NCBI RefSeq assembly: GCF_002160985.1
Contig: NZ_NFLQ01000024.1
Coordinates: 1-41,515, forward strand
Length of the DNA: 41,515 nt
Direction of reading: 5' to 3'
Source: Lachnoclostridium sp. An118
Lineage (GTDB): Bacteria > Bacillota > Clostridia > Lachnospirales > Lachnospiraceae
The notes beneath the pieces were generated by a model. That model made no database searches, was not told the DNA's origin, and worked only from the letters and a program-made list of their open reading frames with translations. This document shows positions 16,423-25,110 of the stretch, piece after piece (within the stretch, counting starts at the first letter, position 1; every line of letters starts with the position of its first letter). The position numbers and the translations under genes were made by a program.

Positions 16423-17367
16423 ATGGGCAGATTACTGAAAGGGGCGGCCCTGCTCCTGGGGGCCGCGGCCGCGGCGGAAGCCGGCGGGACAGCTTACTTC
16501 TACAGAAGGACCATGAAGAGATACAACGCAAAGGTGGAGCGCACCATAAAGATGTCCGGCGTGGACTGGGAGAGCCATTTTCCCTTCATGCATGAGCGCA
16601 GCGACTGGATGATGGCGCAGCCCCACGAGGACGTGTGGATCCGGTCCAAGGACGGGCTGAAGCTGCACGGTACATATTTTCCGGGGAACGGGGGGACAAA
16701 GGCTGTCATCTGTTTCCACGGGTACACCAGCAAGGGGCTGAACGACTATGGAAGTCTTTCTTATTACTATCTGGATCACGGCTTCCGGATGCTCCTCATC
16801 GATGAGAGAGCCCACGGCGACAGCGAAGGCACCTACATCGGATTTGGCACCATGGACCGGCTGGACGGACTGGAATGGGTCAGATGGATGATCGAAAAGA
16901 CCGGCGATGACGCCCAGATCCTGCTCCACGGAAACTCCATGGGAGGCGCCACCGTCTGCATGATGGGCGGCATGGACCTTCCGCGGCAGGTGAAGGGTAT
17001 CGTGTCCGACTGCGCCTTCACATCCGCCAGGGACGTGTTTACTCATGTGCTCCACAGCATGTACCACCTGCCGGCGTTTCCCATGATTCAGATCGCGGAC
17101 AGGGTAAACCGGAAAAAGGCGGGCTACGGCCTGGACGACTGCAATGCGGCCAGGGAAGTGAGAAAGGCAAAGGTGCCCTTCCTCTTCATCCACGGGGATG
17201 AGGATATCTTCGTACCCTGCTGGATGTGCGAGGAAATCTATAAGAACTGCGCGTCGCCCAAGACAAAGCTGATCGTCAAGGGTGCGGGCCACGGAGAGAG
17301 CTACTATAAAGATACCAAGGCGTACGAGGAGGCCCTGGATGTATTTATCGGAGGAATAATGAAATGA
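16423..17367 (+). CDS. Membrane-anchored alpha/beta hydrolase
   Basis: This 314-residue protein has an N-terminal hydrophobic segment (about 7-28) that looks like a signal anchor, then an alpha/beta hydrolase fold. The oxyanion region is CFHGYTSKG, the nucleophile elbow is GNSMGG with Ser172, the acid is probably in FIHGDEDIFVP, and the catalytic His lies in GAGHGESYY. Related proteins are often labelled BAAT- or acetylxylan-esterase-like hydrolases. It starts 5 nt after the SCP2 stop and overlaps the next gene by 4 nt (ATGA). In this operon it could cleave an acyl carrier thioester, a lipid or the amide product. Confidence 0.86.
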   Translation: MGRLLKGAALLLGAAAAAEAGGTAYFYRRTMKRYNAKVERTIKMSGVDWESHFPFMHERSDWMMAQPHEDVWIRSKDGLKLHGTYFPGNGGTKAVICFHGYTSKGLNDYGSLSYYYLDHGFRMLLIDERAHGDSEGTYIGFGTMDRLDGLEWVRWMIEKTGDDAQILLHGNSMGGATVCMMGGMDLPRQVKGIVSDCAFTSARDVFTHVLHSMYHLPAFPMIQIADRVNRKKAGYGLDDCNAAREVRKAKVPFLFIHGDEDIFVPCWMCEEIYKNCASPKTKLIVKGAGHGESYYKDTKAYEEALDVFIGGIMK

Positions 17368-18770
17368 TGAGAACAAGAAAAGGTCACAAAGTGTATCCGC
17401 TGACTGTAGCCCAGAAATTCCACATGTACTATGCGCCCCACTGCCCCAGCATGGCGGTGCTGAATATCGGGACAAGCCTGACCATCGAGGTGGAGCTTGA
17501 CTGGGAACAGCTGAAGAAGTCCATCAACGAGGCCTACGCAAGGAGCGAGGCCATGCGCGTCCGCTTTGCCAGGGATAAAGAGGGGACCTGGTATCAGTAT
17601 GTGACGGACCCGGAGGAGATGGATATCGAGTTCGCGGATTTCTCCGGCGGGACTGTGGAGGAGGCGGAGGCCCAGATGCAGCAGTGGACCACCGTGCCCT
17701 TCAAGATGTTTGACTCTCCCCTGACAAGGATCGTCATGATCAGGATGCCGGACGGATTTAACGGCGTGTACTTCCTTGGTAACCACATGATCGTGGACGC
17801 CCAGTCCCTCATCTGCTTCCTGAAGGATATCATCGAGCTGTACTGCAGCGCCAAGTACGAGGGCGTTCCCTACCCTAAGGATATGGCCTCCTACATTGAG
17901 CAGATCGAGAGGGATTTCGCCTACGAGGCGGGCAGCAGGGCGCAGCAAAGAGACAGCGAGTATTTCCAGAAGGAGATCGAGAAGTCCGAGCCCATCTACA
18001 ATGACCTCCACGGCACGGCCAAGCTGGAGTCCATGAGGGAGAGGTTTAAAAATCCAGAGCTTCGGTCCGCCTTCTGCGTCACCGACGACACAACCTCCGC
18101 CCTGGATATCTTCCACCTGGAGGCAGAGCCCACAAAGAGGCTGATGGATTTCTGCGAGAAATACCACGTGTCCCTGGCATGCCTGCTCCTCATGGGACTT
18201 CGCACCTACTACCAGAAAATGAACGGATCTGAGGATGTGTCCCTGACCACCACTATCGCAAGGAGGGCCACCCTGAAGGAGAAGAAGTCCGGCGGCACCA
18301 GGATCCACTCCTTCCCCTTCCGGACCATTTTCCCGGAGGACATGAAATTTATCGACGGCGTATACGCCATCCGGGACAAACAGAACGAGTACTTCCGCCA
18401 CGCGAATTACGACCCCACAGCCTACTTTGCCTACCGGGCCAAGACCTATCCCCAGCCCCAGGCGGGACTGGGCTACGAGCCCATCTCCCTGACCTACCAG
18501 CCGCTGACCCTGAAGGAGAAGGGACTGGACCAGCTGGGAGACATCCGGTACAAGACGAAATGGTACCCCAACGGCATCTGTCCCCAGGGCATGTACCTGA
18601 CTGTCATGCACCGTCCGGAGGACAACGGGCTGGACTTCAACTTTGAACACCAGATCAAGGCAGTGTCAAAGGAGGAGCTGGAGTACCTGTACTACTATCT
18701 GTGCCGTATCATGTTCAAGGGAGCGGAGAACCCGGACCTGACCATCGGCGAGATCATCAAATTAGTTTAG
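17364..18770 (+). CDS. Free-standing NRPS-type condensation domain protein
   Basis: This 468-residue protein matches the chloramphenicol-acetyltransferase-like condensation fold in its parts: an N-terminal YPLTVAQKFHMYY segment, a core motif at 140-146 reading NHMIVDA where canonical domains have HHxxxDG, and a later DFNFEHQIKAVSKEELE segment. The second, catalytic His (His141) and the Asp (Asp145) are kept; the first His is Asn140 and the Gly is Ala146. It has no adenylation or carrier domain, so it must work in trans with the carrier at 18792 and ligase at 19055. The likely reaction is amide formation between a carrier-bound acyl group and a free amine. ATGA overlap couples it to the hydrolase gene. 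Confidence 0.85.
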   Translation: MMRTRKGHKVYPLTVAQKFHMYYAPHCPSMAVLNIGTSLTIEVELDWEQLKKSINEAYARSEAMRVRFARDKEGTWYQYVTDPEEMDIEFADFSGGTVEEAEAQMQQWTTVPFKMFDSPLTRIVMIRMPDGFNGVYFLGNHMIVDAQSLICFLKDIIELYCSAKYEGVPYPKDMASYIEQIERDFAYEAGSRAQQRDSEYFQKEIEKSEPIYNDLHGTAKLESMRERFKNPELRSAFCVTDDTTSALDIFHLEAEPTKRLMDFCEKYHVSLACLLLMGLRTYYQKMNGSEDVSLTTTIARRATLKEKKSGGTRIHSFPFRTIFPEDMKFIDGVYAIRDKQNEYFRHANYDPTAYFAYRAKTYPQPQAGLGYEPISLTYQPLTLKEKGLDQLGDIRYKTKWYPNGICPQGMYLTVMHRPEDNGLDFNFEHQIKAVSKEELEYLYYYLCRIMFKGAENPDLTIGEIIKLV

Positions 18771-18791
18771 TGTAGAAAAAGGAGAAGGACC

Positions 18792-19025
18792 ATGTTTGAG
18801 AAATTAGTTGATATCATCTGTAACTATGTGGAGGTGGAGCCAAAGGACATCCATCCGGGATCACGCTTTATGGAGGACCTTGGCTTTACGTCCTTTGACT
18901 TCATGAGCATGCTGGGCGAGATAGAGGACGAGTTCGACGTGGAAGTGGAGCAGACAGAGGCCGCAAACATCCGCACCGTGCAGGAGGCTGTGGACTATCT
19001 GGAAAAGCTGACCGCTGAAAATTGA
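18792..19025 (+). CDS. Acyl or peptidyl carrier protein
   Basis: This 77-residue acidic helical protein is the size of a stand-alone ACP. Ser34 in DLGFTSFDFMSML is the expected 4'-phosphopantetheine attachment site. The usual Asp before the Ser is Thr33, so it differs from the housekeeping DSL-type carrier. AAGGAGAAGG precedes the ATG. It lies between the condensation and ligase genes, which fits a dedicated thiolation protein that receives the acyl group from the ligase. Confidence 0.9.
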   Translation: MFEKLVDIICNYVEVEPKDIHPGSRFMEDLGFTSFDFMSMLGEIEDEFDVEVEQTEAANIRTVQEAVDYLEKLTAEN

Positions 19026-19054
19026 TCTGAAAGCAGAAGAAAGGGTGGGAAGAT

Positions 19055-20563
19055 ATGCTTTGCAGTACTGTCCGTGAGATACTGGCAGGTACGGAAGAAA
19101 AGTACGGGCCAAAGGACGCGATACGCTATAAAGTGAGTAAAAATGAAATTGTATCGAAAACCTACACACAGCTAAAGGAGGACAGCGAGAGCTTCTCCTG
19201 CGCCCTCAGAGACCTGGGAGAGCAGGGAAGCCACATCGCGGTCATCGGCATGACCTCCTACGAGTGGCTGGTGGCCTACTTTGGCACTGTGGACAGCGGC
19301 AGCGTGGTGGTGCCCCTGGACGTGAACCTGCCGGCGGAGGACGTGTGCGACCTGATCAGCCGGTCGGACTCCACGGTGCTCGTCTGCGATGAGGTGAGAA
19401 AAGACGTGGCCGCCATGGCGAAGGAGAAATGCCCTCAGCTTCGCAGCATTATCTCCATGCAGAAGGAGGATCACGACGAGCAGGCCTCCGCCTTCTGGAA
19501 GCTGCTTGAGGAGCACAGGGGGAGCTTTGACTATGAGCCCCGGCCGGACCAGCTCTGCACCATCATGTTCACCTCAGGCACCACGGGAAAGAGCAAGGGT
19601 GTCATGCTGACCCACAGGAATGTGGCGGAGAACGCCACCTGCCTGGACATGAAGATCCCGGAGCGGATCGTCATCATGACCGTGCTCCCCATCCACCACG
19701 CCTACTGTCTCAGCATGGATATCCTGAAGGGCGTGTCCCTGGCGGCGGTGATCTGCATCAATGACTCCCTCATGCGGGTGGCCAAGAACATCAAGCTCTT
19801 TAAGCCGGAGATGATCCTGATGGTCCCCCTGATGATCGAGACCATGGCAAAGAAGCTGGAGGAGGCCTCCCTACTGCCGGCGAAGATCGTGAAGAACCAG
19901 GTGTTCGGAAAGCAGTTCCACACCATCTGCAGCGGCGGCGCCTACCTGGACCCCAAATACATCGACATGTTCAAGAAGTATGACATTGTCATCCAGCAGG
20001 GCTACGGTATGACCGAGTGCTCCCCTGTCATCAGCATCTCCCAGAGGTGGAACATCCGCAGCGACTCCGTGGGACAGCTTGTGCCCAACTGCCAGGCGAA
20101 GACAGTGGACGGAGAGCTCTGGGTGAAGGGCAGCAGCGTCATGCAGGGCTACTACAAGATGCCCCAGGAGACGGCGGAGACCCTGGAGGACGGCTGGCTG
20201 AAGACCGGCGATCTGGGCTATGTGGACGAGGAGGGCTTTGTCTACCTGACAGGCCGCAAGAAAAACCTCATCATCACAAAGAACGGGGAGAACGTGTCCC
20301 CGGAGGAACTGGAAAATGCCCTCAGCGGGAACCGCCTTGTGGGTGAGGTGCTCGTCCGTGAGAAGGGCGGCGTCATCGAGGCAGAGATCTATCCGGACCA
20401 GGACTACGTGAAAAAGAAGAGGGTGAAGGACGTGAGGGCGGCCCTCCAGGAGGTCATCGATGAGTACAACAGGACGGCGGCTTCCCAGAAGAAGATCTAC
20501 AGCCTCGTCGTCCGGGACAAGGAATTTGAGAAGACCACGACGAGAAAGATAAAGAGATTTTAA
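19055..20563 (+). CDS. AMP-dependent acyl ligase (fatty acyl-AMP/CoA ligase family)
   Basis: This 502-residue ANL-superfamily enzyme shows the phosphate loop TSGTTGKSKG (173-182), the GYGMTE motif (316-321), the TGDLGYVDEEGF and GRKKNLIITKNGENVSPEELE hinge region, and a C-terminal Lys in TTRKIKRF. It should adenylate a carboxylic acid, probably a fatty acid, and load it on the carrier encoded just upstream. Likeness is to long-chain acyl-CoA synthetases more than to amino-acid adenylation domains, but chain-length preference cannot be read from sequence. It is the last gene of the operon. The next promoter begins 4 nt after its stop. Confidence 0.92.
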   Translation: MLCSTVREILAGTEEKYGPKDAIRYKVSKNEIVSKTYTQLKEDSESFSCALRDLGEQGSHIAVIGMTSYEWLVAYFGTVDSGSVVVPLDVNLPAEDVCDLISRSDSTVLVCDEVRKDVAAMAKEKCPQLRSIISMQKEDHDEQASAFWKLLEEHRGSFDYEPRPDQLCTIMFTSGTTGKSKGVMLTHRNVAENATCLDMKIPERIVIMTVLPIHHAYCLSMDILKGVSLAAVICINDSLMRVAKNIKLFKPEMILMVPLMIETMAKKLEEASLLPAKIVKNQVFGKQFHTICSGGAYLDPKYIDMFKKYDIVIQQGYGMTECSPVISISQRWNIRSDSVGQLVPNCQAKTVDGELWVKGSSVMQGYYKMPQETAETLEDGWLKTGDLGYVDEEGFVYLTGRKKNLIITKNGENVSPEELENALSGNRLVGEVLVREKGGVIEAEIYPDQDYVKKKRVKDVRAALQEVIDEYNRTAASQKKIYSLVVRDKEFEKTTTRKIKRF

Positions 20564-20566
20564 TGG

Positions 20567-20595
20567 TTGACAGATTTTTTGAAACATGTTATTTT
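20567..20595 (+). promoter_or_regulatory. Promoter of the M-box transcript
   Basis: -35 TTGACA (20567-20572) and -10 TATTTT (20590-20595) are 17 bp apart, with TG at 20587-20588 (extended -10). The -35 lies immediately after the ligase stop codon. Confidence 0.7.
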
Positions 20596-20599
20596 TTAG

Positions 20600-20747
20600 C
20601 TGTTCGGTAGGTAAGGCTACTGCAAGGGATATGGACTGTTGCCGCGAAATAGTGGAGACACTATGAGAGGGTTTGAACAGGGTGCATCGACAGCAAGGTG
20701 TACCATAATACAGTTTCACCGCCCTGCAGAGTTAAAGCTCATACGAA
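20600..20747 (+). promoter_or_regulatory. M-box (ykoK leader) magnesium riboswitch
   Basis: Conserved M-box segments occur in order: GGTAGGTAAGGCTACT (from 20606), ATATGGACTGTTGCCGC, GGTGCATCGAC with AAGGTG, CACCGCCCTGC and the closing AGTTAAAGCTCATACGA. They match the ykoK/mgtE leader consensus as I remember it. The element senses Mg2+ and represses Mg2+ transporter expression through the terminator just downstream. Here the downstream gene is only an MgtA fragment. Confidence 0.88.
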
Positions 20748-20766
20748 TATGCGAAAGGTATGCTTT

Positions 20767-20799
20767 CCCTGTATGTTCACCGGACATACAGGGTTTTTT
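20767..20799 (+). terminator. Riboswitch expression-platform terminator
   Basis: A perfect 10-bp stem, CCCTGTATGT (20767-20776) with ACATACAGGG (20784-20793), is followed by six T. It lies directly after the M-box core, where the regulatory terminator is expected. Confidence 0.88.
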
Positions 20800-20996
20800 A
20801 TTCTGCCGGAGGCTTTTGGAGGAGCCGGGCGGGAGAAAAGGTGCATGAAAGAAAATGCGGAGGACGAAAGGAAGGTGGGCACACTTATGTATCACAGTAG
20901 CAGCAGCGGAAGTGCAAAGCGGTGTCGGGCAGAGCGTGGATCTCTGCTGCGGAGGCATGGGTGTGCCGGTCCGTAGCTTTATTTCTGCATGCTTTT

Positions 20997-21037
20997 CCAC
21001 CGTTTTGTGAGAAAATCTTACAGGCGGTGGTTTTTTT
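20997..21037 (+). terminator. Second terminator between the M-box and the MgtA remnant
   Basis: CCACCG (20997-21002) pairs with CGGTGG (21025-21030), with an inner GTGAGA/TCTTAC stem, followed by seven T (21031-21037). The stretch from 20800 to 21145 otherwise holds only short unconvincing frames, for example one of 43 codons from 20845. Confidence 0.65.
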
Positions 21038-21145
21038 ATTTTCCGGAGATGACAGGCTCCTGGCATATAAAAGTCCCCCGGCAGATGACCGCTGTACTCT
21101 TACCAGCGCACTGAACAAAAATAAAACGTCGGGAGGTACAGAAGC

Positions 21146-21604
21146 ATGAAAAAAATGACCAGAAGCATGACAGCGACATACGATATTTCCTGCACGGCCA
21201 TGTCCTGGGACAATGTAGATGAGGACTGGCTGCGGGTGCCGAGAAAATGGGACGCCTCCGGGATAAGCAGATTTATGCTCTGGAACGGTCCGGTGAGCTC
21301 AGTGTTCGACATTGTCACCTTCGGGGTGCTGTATTTTGTGATCTGCCCCGCGTGTACAGGCGGCCAGCTGTTTTCCCGGATTTCCGGACAGGAGGGCCGG
21401 GCTTCCGCCCCGGTCACCCTCCTGTCTCTGGCGGGCATTGCGGCCGCCACCTGTCTCCCTTTCACACCTCTGGGAGGCGCTCTGGGCCTTGCGCCGCTGC
21501 CGGCTGCGTACTTTGCCTGGCTCGCCGCCATCGTGGCCGGGTACATGGCGCTGGCCACCGCTGTGAAGAAGCTCTATATGCGCAGGTACGGGGAGTGGCT
21601 GTGA
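21146..21604 (+). pseudogene. C-terminal remnant of an MgtA-type Mg2+ P-type ATPase
   Basis: This 152-residue frame matches only the last membrane part of MgtA/MgtB-type P-type ATPases. YDISCTAMSWDNVDEDWL and PRKWDASGISRFMLW correspond to the region after the M6 helix. LPFTPLGGALGL, LPAAYFAWLAAIVAGYM and YMRRYGEWL correspond to the C-terminus. Nearly 750 N-terminal residues, with the phosphorylation Asp, nucleotide domain and ion-binding helices, are missing. About 30 residues also appear deleted inside the fragment, where CPACTGGQLF runs into GRASAPVTLL. It nevertheless has an ATG with GGGAGG 9 nt upstream, so a small membrane protein could be made. Confidence 0.85.
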
Positions 21605-21639
21605 GATAAGGAGCCCCGGATAACTGCAGCCGGCGTCTA

Positions 21640-21668
21640 TTGACGAAAACGGGAGAAAGCAGTAAGAT
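21640..21668 (+). promoter_or_regulatory. Candidate promoter of the MATE gene
   Basis: -35 TTGACG (21640-21645) and -10 TAAGAT (21663-21668) are 17 bp apart, 36 nt before the start codon. Confidence 0.5.
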
Positions 21669-21703
21669 AGCCATGGCAGAAAGTAAAATGGAGGGACCGG
21701 ACC

Positions 21704-23077
21704 TTGAAAAGGAATAAATATGAAATAGATATGTGCAACGGAACCATTATGGATAAGCTGATCTCATTTTCGCTTCCCCTGATGCTGACCAGTATCCTTC
21801 AGCTCATGTTCAACGCGGTGGATATCATCGTGGTGGGGCGCTTCAGCGGGAGCGACGCGCTTGCTGCCGTAGGCTCCACCACGGCTCTGATCAACATTTT
21901 CACCAATCTCTTTATTGGGATATCCCTTGGGGCGAACGTGCTGGCGGCAAGGTACTATGCGGCCGGGCGGGATCAGGAGATGTCAGAGTCGGTACATACA
22001 GCCATCGCCCTGGCTCTGGTCAGCGGCGTCATCATGGCCTTTGTGGGCTTTGCCATGTCCCGCTTTGCCCTGGAGCTGATGGACACGCCCGGGGATGTGA
22101 TCGGTCAGTCCACCACGTACATGCGCATCTACTTCCTGGGCATGCCCTTCTTTATGCTCTACAACTACGGGGCAGCCATCCTGCGGGCAGTGGGTGACAC
22201 GAAGCGGCCCCTGATGTTCCTCTGTGCGGCAGGCCTGGCAAATGTGGCGCTGGACCTCCTGCTAGTCATCGTCATCCCCCTGGACGTGGCCGGCGTGGCC
22301 ATTGGTACGGTGGCCTCCCAGATGGTCTCCTGCATCCTGGTGCTCCGGTGCCTCCACAGGACGGAGGGGAGCTATCAGCTCCGCTTTTCAAAGCTTAGGA
22401 TCAGAGCTGTCTACCTGAAACGGATCTTCCAGGTGGGCATACCGGCGGGCATCCAGAGCACGGTCATCAATTTTTCCAACGCCATGCTCCAGTCCTCGGT
22501 CAACTCTTTCGGCTCCATCGCCATGGCAGGCTACACGGCCGCCAACAATATCCTGGGCTTCCTCTATGTGTCTGTGAACGCAGTGACCCAGGCCTGCATG
22601 AGCTTTACCAGCCAGAACTACAGTGTGGGCAAGCAGAAGCGGATGGACCGGGTCCTGACAGACTGCATGATCCTGTCGGCAGGTGCGGCCCTGGTGCTGG
22701 GCGTGGGCGCCTATGTGTTCGGTTCCCGCCTCCTTGGGATATACACCTCGGACGCGGAGGTGGTGCAGTGCGGTCTGGAAATCCTGTCCATCACAACAGT
22801 CCCCTATTTCCTCTGCGGCATCATGGACCTTTTCCCGGGGGCTCTGCGCGGCATGGGGCGCTCCGCTGTCCCCATGATCCTGTCCGTGATCGGGACAGTG
22901 GGGACCAGGATCGTGTGGATATACGGGTTCTTCCCCCATAACAGGACACTGCGCTTCCTGTTCATCTCCTACCCGGGGTCCTGGATATTTACCATCGCCA
23001 TGCAGGCAGTGTGCTTCTGGATCGTGCGGAAGCAGTGCATACGTCAGTTGAAGCGGGAGGGTATCTACACGGTCTAG
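21704..23077 (+). CDS. MATE family efflux transporter
   Basis: This 457-residue protein has about twelve hydrophobic helices in two related halves and the NorM/DinF-type N-terminus (GTIMDKLISFSLPLMLTSILQLMFNAVDIIVVGRFSG). MATE proteins export cationic drugs or metabolites using Na+ or H+ gradients. The start is a TTG with GGAGGG 8 nt upstream; the next in-frame ATG would remove nine residues. It could export the product of the upstream A-T-C cluster, but it has its own promoter and lies beyond the MgtA remnant, so that link is speculative. The 3' end overlaps the convergent AraC gene by 4 nt. Confidence 0.92.
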   Translation: MKRNKYEIDMCNGTIMDKLISFSLPLMLTSILQLMFNAVDIIVVGRFSGSDALAAVGSTTALINIFTNLFIGISLGANVLAARYYAAGRDQEMSESVHTAIALALVSGVIMAFVGFAMSRFALELMDTPGDVIGQSTTYMRIYFLGMPFFMLYNYGAAILRAVGDTKRPLMFLCAAGLANVALDLLLVIVIPLDVAGVAIGTVASQMVSCILVLRCLHRTEGSYQLRFSKLRIRAVYLKRIFQVGIPAGIQSTVINFSNAMLQSSVNSFGSIAMAGYTAANNILGFLYVSVNAVTQACMSFTSQNYSVGKQKRMDRVLTDCMILSAGAALVLGVGAYVFGSRLLGIYTSDAEVVQCGLEILSITTVPYFLCGIMDLFPGALRGMGRSAVPMILSVIGTVGTRIVWIYGFFPHNRTLRFLFISYPGSWIFTIAMQAVCFWIVRKQCIRQLKREGIYTV

Positions 23078-23946
23078 CTGCTCCCTTTGCCAGTTCCGGG
23101 CACCTGGTGCAGGGCCCGGAACTGGCGGGGCGTCAGGGTGGTATACTTTTTGAACTGCTTGGAGAAGGAGAAGCTGTCCGGATACCCTGTCCGTGCGGCG
23201 ATCTCCTGCACGGACAGATCGTCCTGCAGGAGAAACTCCTTGGCGTTGTTCAGACGCTTCTGTATGAGGTAGGTGTGAGGAGGGATCTGGAATTCCTGGC
23301 GGAACAGCTTCCGGAAATTCTCATATCCAAGCCCCAGATACTCTGCCGTGCCCCGGCAGCTGTCATCCGGGATCTGTCCGCTTCCAAGGAGGTCTCTTGC
23401 CTGGTACAGGAGACTGCGCACAGAGGGGTGGAGACTCTGCTTCCTGTGCATGTCATAGATGCCGAAGACGAGCTGCTGAGCCTCCAGGAGCAGATAGGGG
23501 AGCTGCTCCGGGGAGGAGTGCTCCAGGTGGTCGTAGAACAAAAGGCACCGGTCCAGAAGGGACTGGTTAAGACCCGGGCAGAGGACCGGCTGGTCCTGGA
23601 GGAGCCCCATGTGGGTGAGGGCCCGGTAGGTCTCATACCCAAAACAGACAAAAAACTCCAGCCATTTCCCGTCCTCCTTTGTGATGGTGGAATGGCGGAC
23701 ATAGGGAATACGCTGTATAAAGCATCCGGGATAGATCCGGGTGCTTTTTCCGTCCCTGTCCATGTAGGTGCCCTCCCCGCTCAGGAGAAGAAGGGCGCCA
23801 TAGTACTTAAAAACCAGATTTTCGTTCTGGGGGAGATGGCGGGTGTGGTGGATAAATCCACAGCTTAGGATGGAGTTGTTGGGGTCCAGTCCCAGCGTTC
23901 TGTGGACGGACCTGGTGACGAAAAGTTCCTTTGGGATGTGGAGCAA
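23074..23946 (-). CDS. AraC family regulator, divergent from the methyltransferase genes
   Basis: This 290-residue protein has an N-terminal cupin-like sensing domain (about 1-160, with GALLLLSGEGTYMDRDG) and a C-terminal AraC double helix-turn-helix (about 185-280: GTAEYLGLGYENFRKLFRQEF, then LSVQEIAARTGYPDSFSFSKQFKKYTTLTPRQFR). It is divergent from the UroD gene at 24069 with a 122-bp shared upstream region, so it probably controls the corrinoid methyl-transfer operon in response to its substrate. Confidence 0.92.
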   Translation of the reverse strand: MLHIPKELFVTRSVHRTLGLDPNNSILSCGFIHHTRHLPQNENLVFKYYGALLLLSGEGTYMDRDGKSTRIYPGCFIQRIPYVRHSTITKEDGKWLEFFVCFGYETYRALTHMGLLQDQPVLCPGLNQSLLDRCLLFYDHLEHSSPEQLPYLLLEAQQLVFGIYDMHRKQSLHPSVRSLLYQARDLLGSGQIPDDSCRGTAEYLGLGYENFRKLFRQEFQIPPHTYLIQKRLNNAKEFLLQDDLSVQEIAARTGYPDSFSFSKQFKKYTTLTPRQFRALHQVPGTGKGSS

Positions 23947-24068
23947 TGAAAATCCTCCCTTCTTTTACCAGATATGACATTTTTTCTACCATAACAGACA
24001 TGTAGATCATAGCATCCGGCGGATAAAATGTAAATAGTGATAAAAAAGAAAAGGAGCGGGAAACAAAG

Positions 24069-25079
24069 ATGGATCTTGACAGGACAAGATGGGTGCAGGA
24101 TATGATCTGCCAGGGCAGGAAAAGGCCTCTTCCGGTGCTTTCCTTTCCGGGCATCCAGATTACGGGACACACGGTGGAGGAGACAGTAAGGAGCGGAAAT
24201 CTGCAGGCGGAGTGCATGAAGGCGGTTGCGGACAGATTTGACATGGCAGCCGTGCTGGGGCTGATGGACCTGTCCGTGGAGGCGGAGGCTTTCGGAAGTC
24301 CGGTGCGCTACAGCAGCCAGGAGGTACCTACTGTGACGGCAGCCATCATCCAGGAGGAAGAAGAGGCGGAGGCACTGCAGGTGCCGGAAGTGGGGGCAGG
24401 CAGGACCGGGGAGTGCCTGGAAGGCATCCGGAAGATTGCAGAAGTGACAGAGGACAGGCCTGTATTTGCAGGCATGATCGGCCCCTACTCCCTGGCCGGA
24501 CGGCTTCTGGACATGACAGAGATCATGATCCTCTGCTACGAGGAGCCGGAGATGGTGGAGACGGTGCTGGAGAAGGTGACAGGATTTCTCTGCGATTACG
24601 CCAGAGCTTTTAAGGAGGCAGGAGCCCACGGCATTGTCATGGCAGAACCGGCAGCCGGACTTCTCTCCCCGGGGCTTTTCAGAGAGTTCTCTGTGCCGTA
24701 TGTGAAAAGGATCTGCCAGGCGGCAGAGGAGGCAGGGCTTGTGATGATCTATCACAACTGCGGCATGGTGGAACCCCTTCTTGGGGACATCGCAGATATC
24801 CCGGCACACGGATACAGTTTCGGGAACGCGGTGAATATGGAGACGGTGCTGAAGCAGATGCCGGCAGACAGGCTGGTGCTTGGAAACATCGATCCGGTGG
24901 GGATCCTGCGCAGCGGCACACCGGAGGCAGTAAAACATGCCGTGACAGAGCTTCTGGAAACCTGTGGGAAATATGACAACTTCCTGCTCTCCAGCGGATG
25001 TGATATCCCGCCGGTGACACCCCTTGAGAACCTGCAGGCATTTTTTGATGCGGCAGAAACATTTTATGGGAAAGCGTAA
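24069..25079 (+). CDS. UroD-family methyltransferase, MtaA-like
   Basis: This 336-residue protein has the uroporphyrinogen decarboxylase fold used by methylcobamide methyltransferases such as MtaA/MtbA. The Zn triad expected for a thiol-methylating enzyme is present: His229 and Cys231 in YHNCG and Cys311 in SSGCDIPP. Real haem-pathway UroD lacks this pattern. Neighbouring corrinoid protein and activator genes agree. In methanogens this class passes methyl from the corrinoid to coenzyme M. In acetogenic Clostridia the final acceptor is usually tetrahydrofolate through another protein family, so the acceptor here is open. AAAGGAG lies upstream. Confidence 0.86.
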   Translation: MDLDRTRWVQDMICQGRKRPLPVLSFPGIQITGHTVEETVRSGNLQAECMKAVADRFDMAAVLGLMDLSVEAEAFGSPVRYSSQEVPTVTAAIIQEEEEAEALQVPEVGAGRTGECLEGIRKIAEVTEDRPVFAGMIGPYSLAGRLLDMTEIMILCYEEPEMVETVLEKVTGFLCDYARAFKEAGAHGIVMAEPAAGLLSPGLFREFSVPYVKRICQAAEEAGLVMIYHNCGMVEPLLGDIADIPAHGYSFGNAVNMETVLKQMPADRLVLGNIDPVGILRSGTPEAVKHAVTELLETCGKYDNFLLSSGCDIPPVTPLENLQAFFDAAETFYGKA

Positions 25080-25110
25080 GAGGGTATAGAACAGAGAGGA
25101 GAATAAAGAG

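Noticed and set aside
20845-20976. 43-codon frame after the M-box terminator as an MgtA N-terminus
   Set aside because: The translated segment does not resemble the MgtA N-terminus, and a second terminator follows it.
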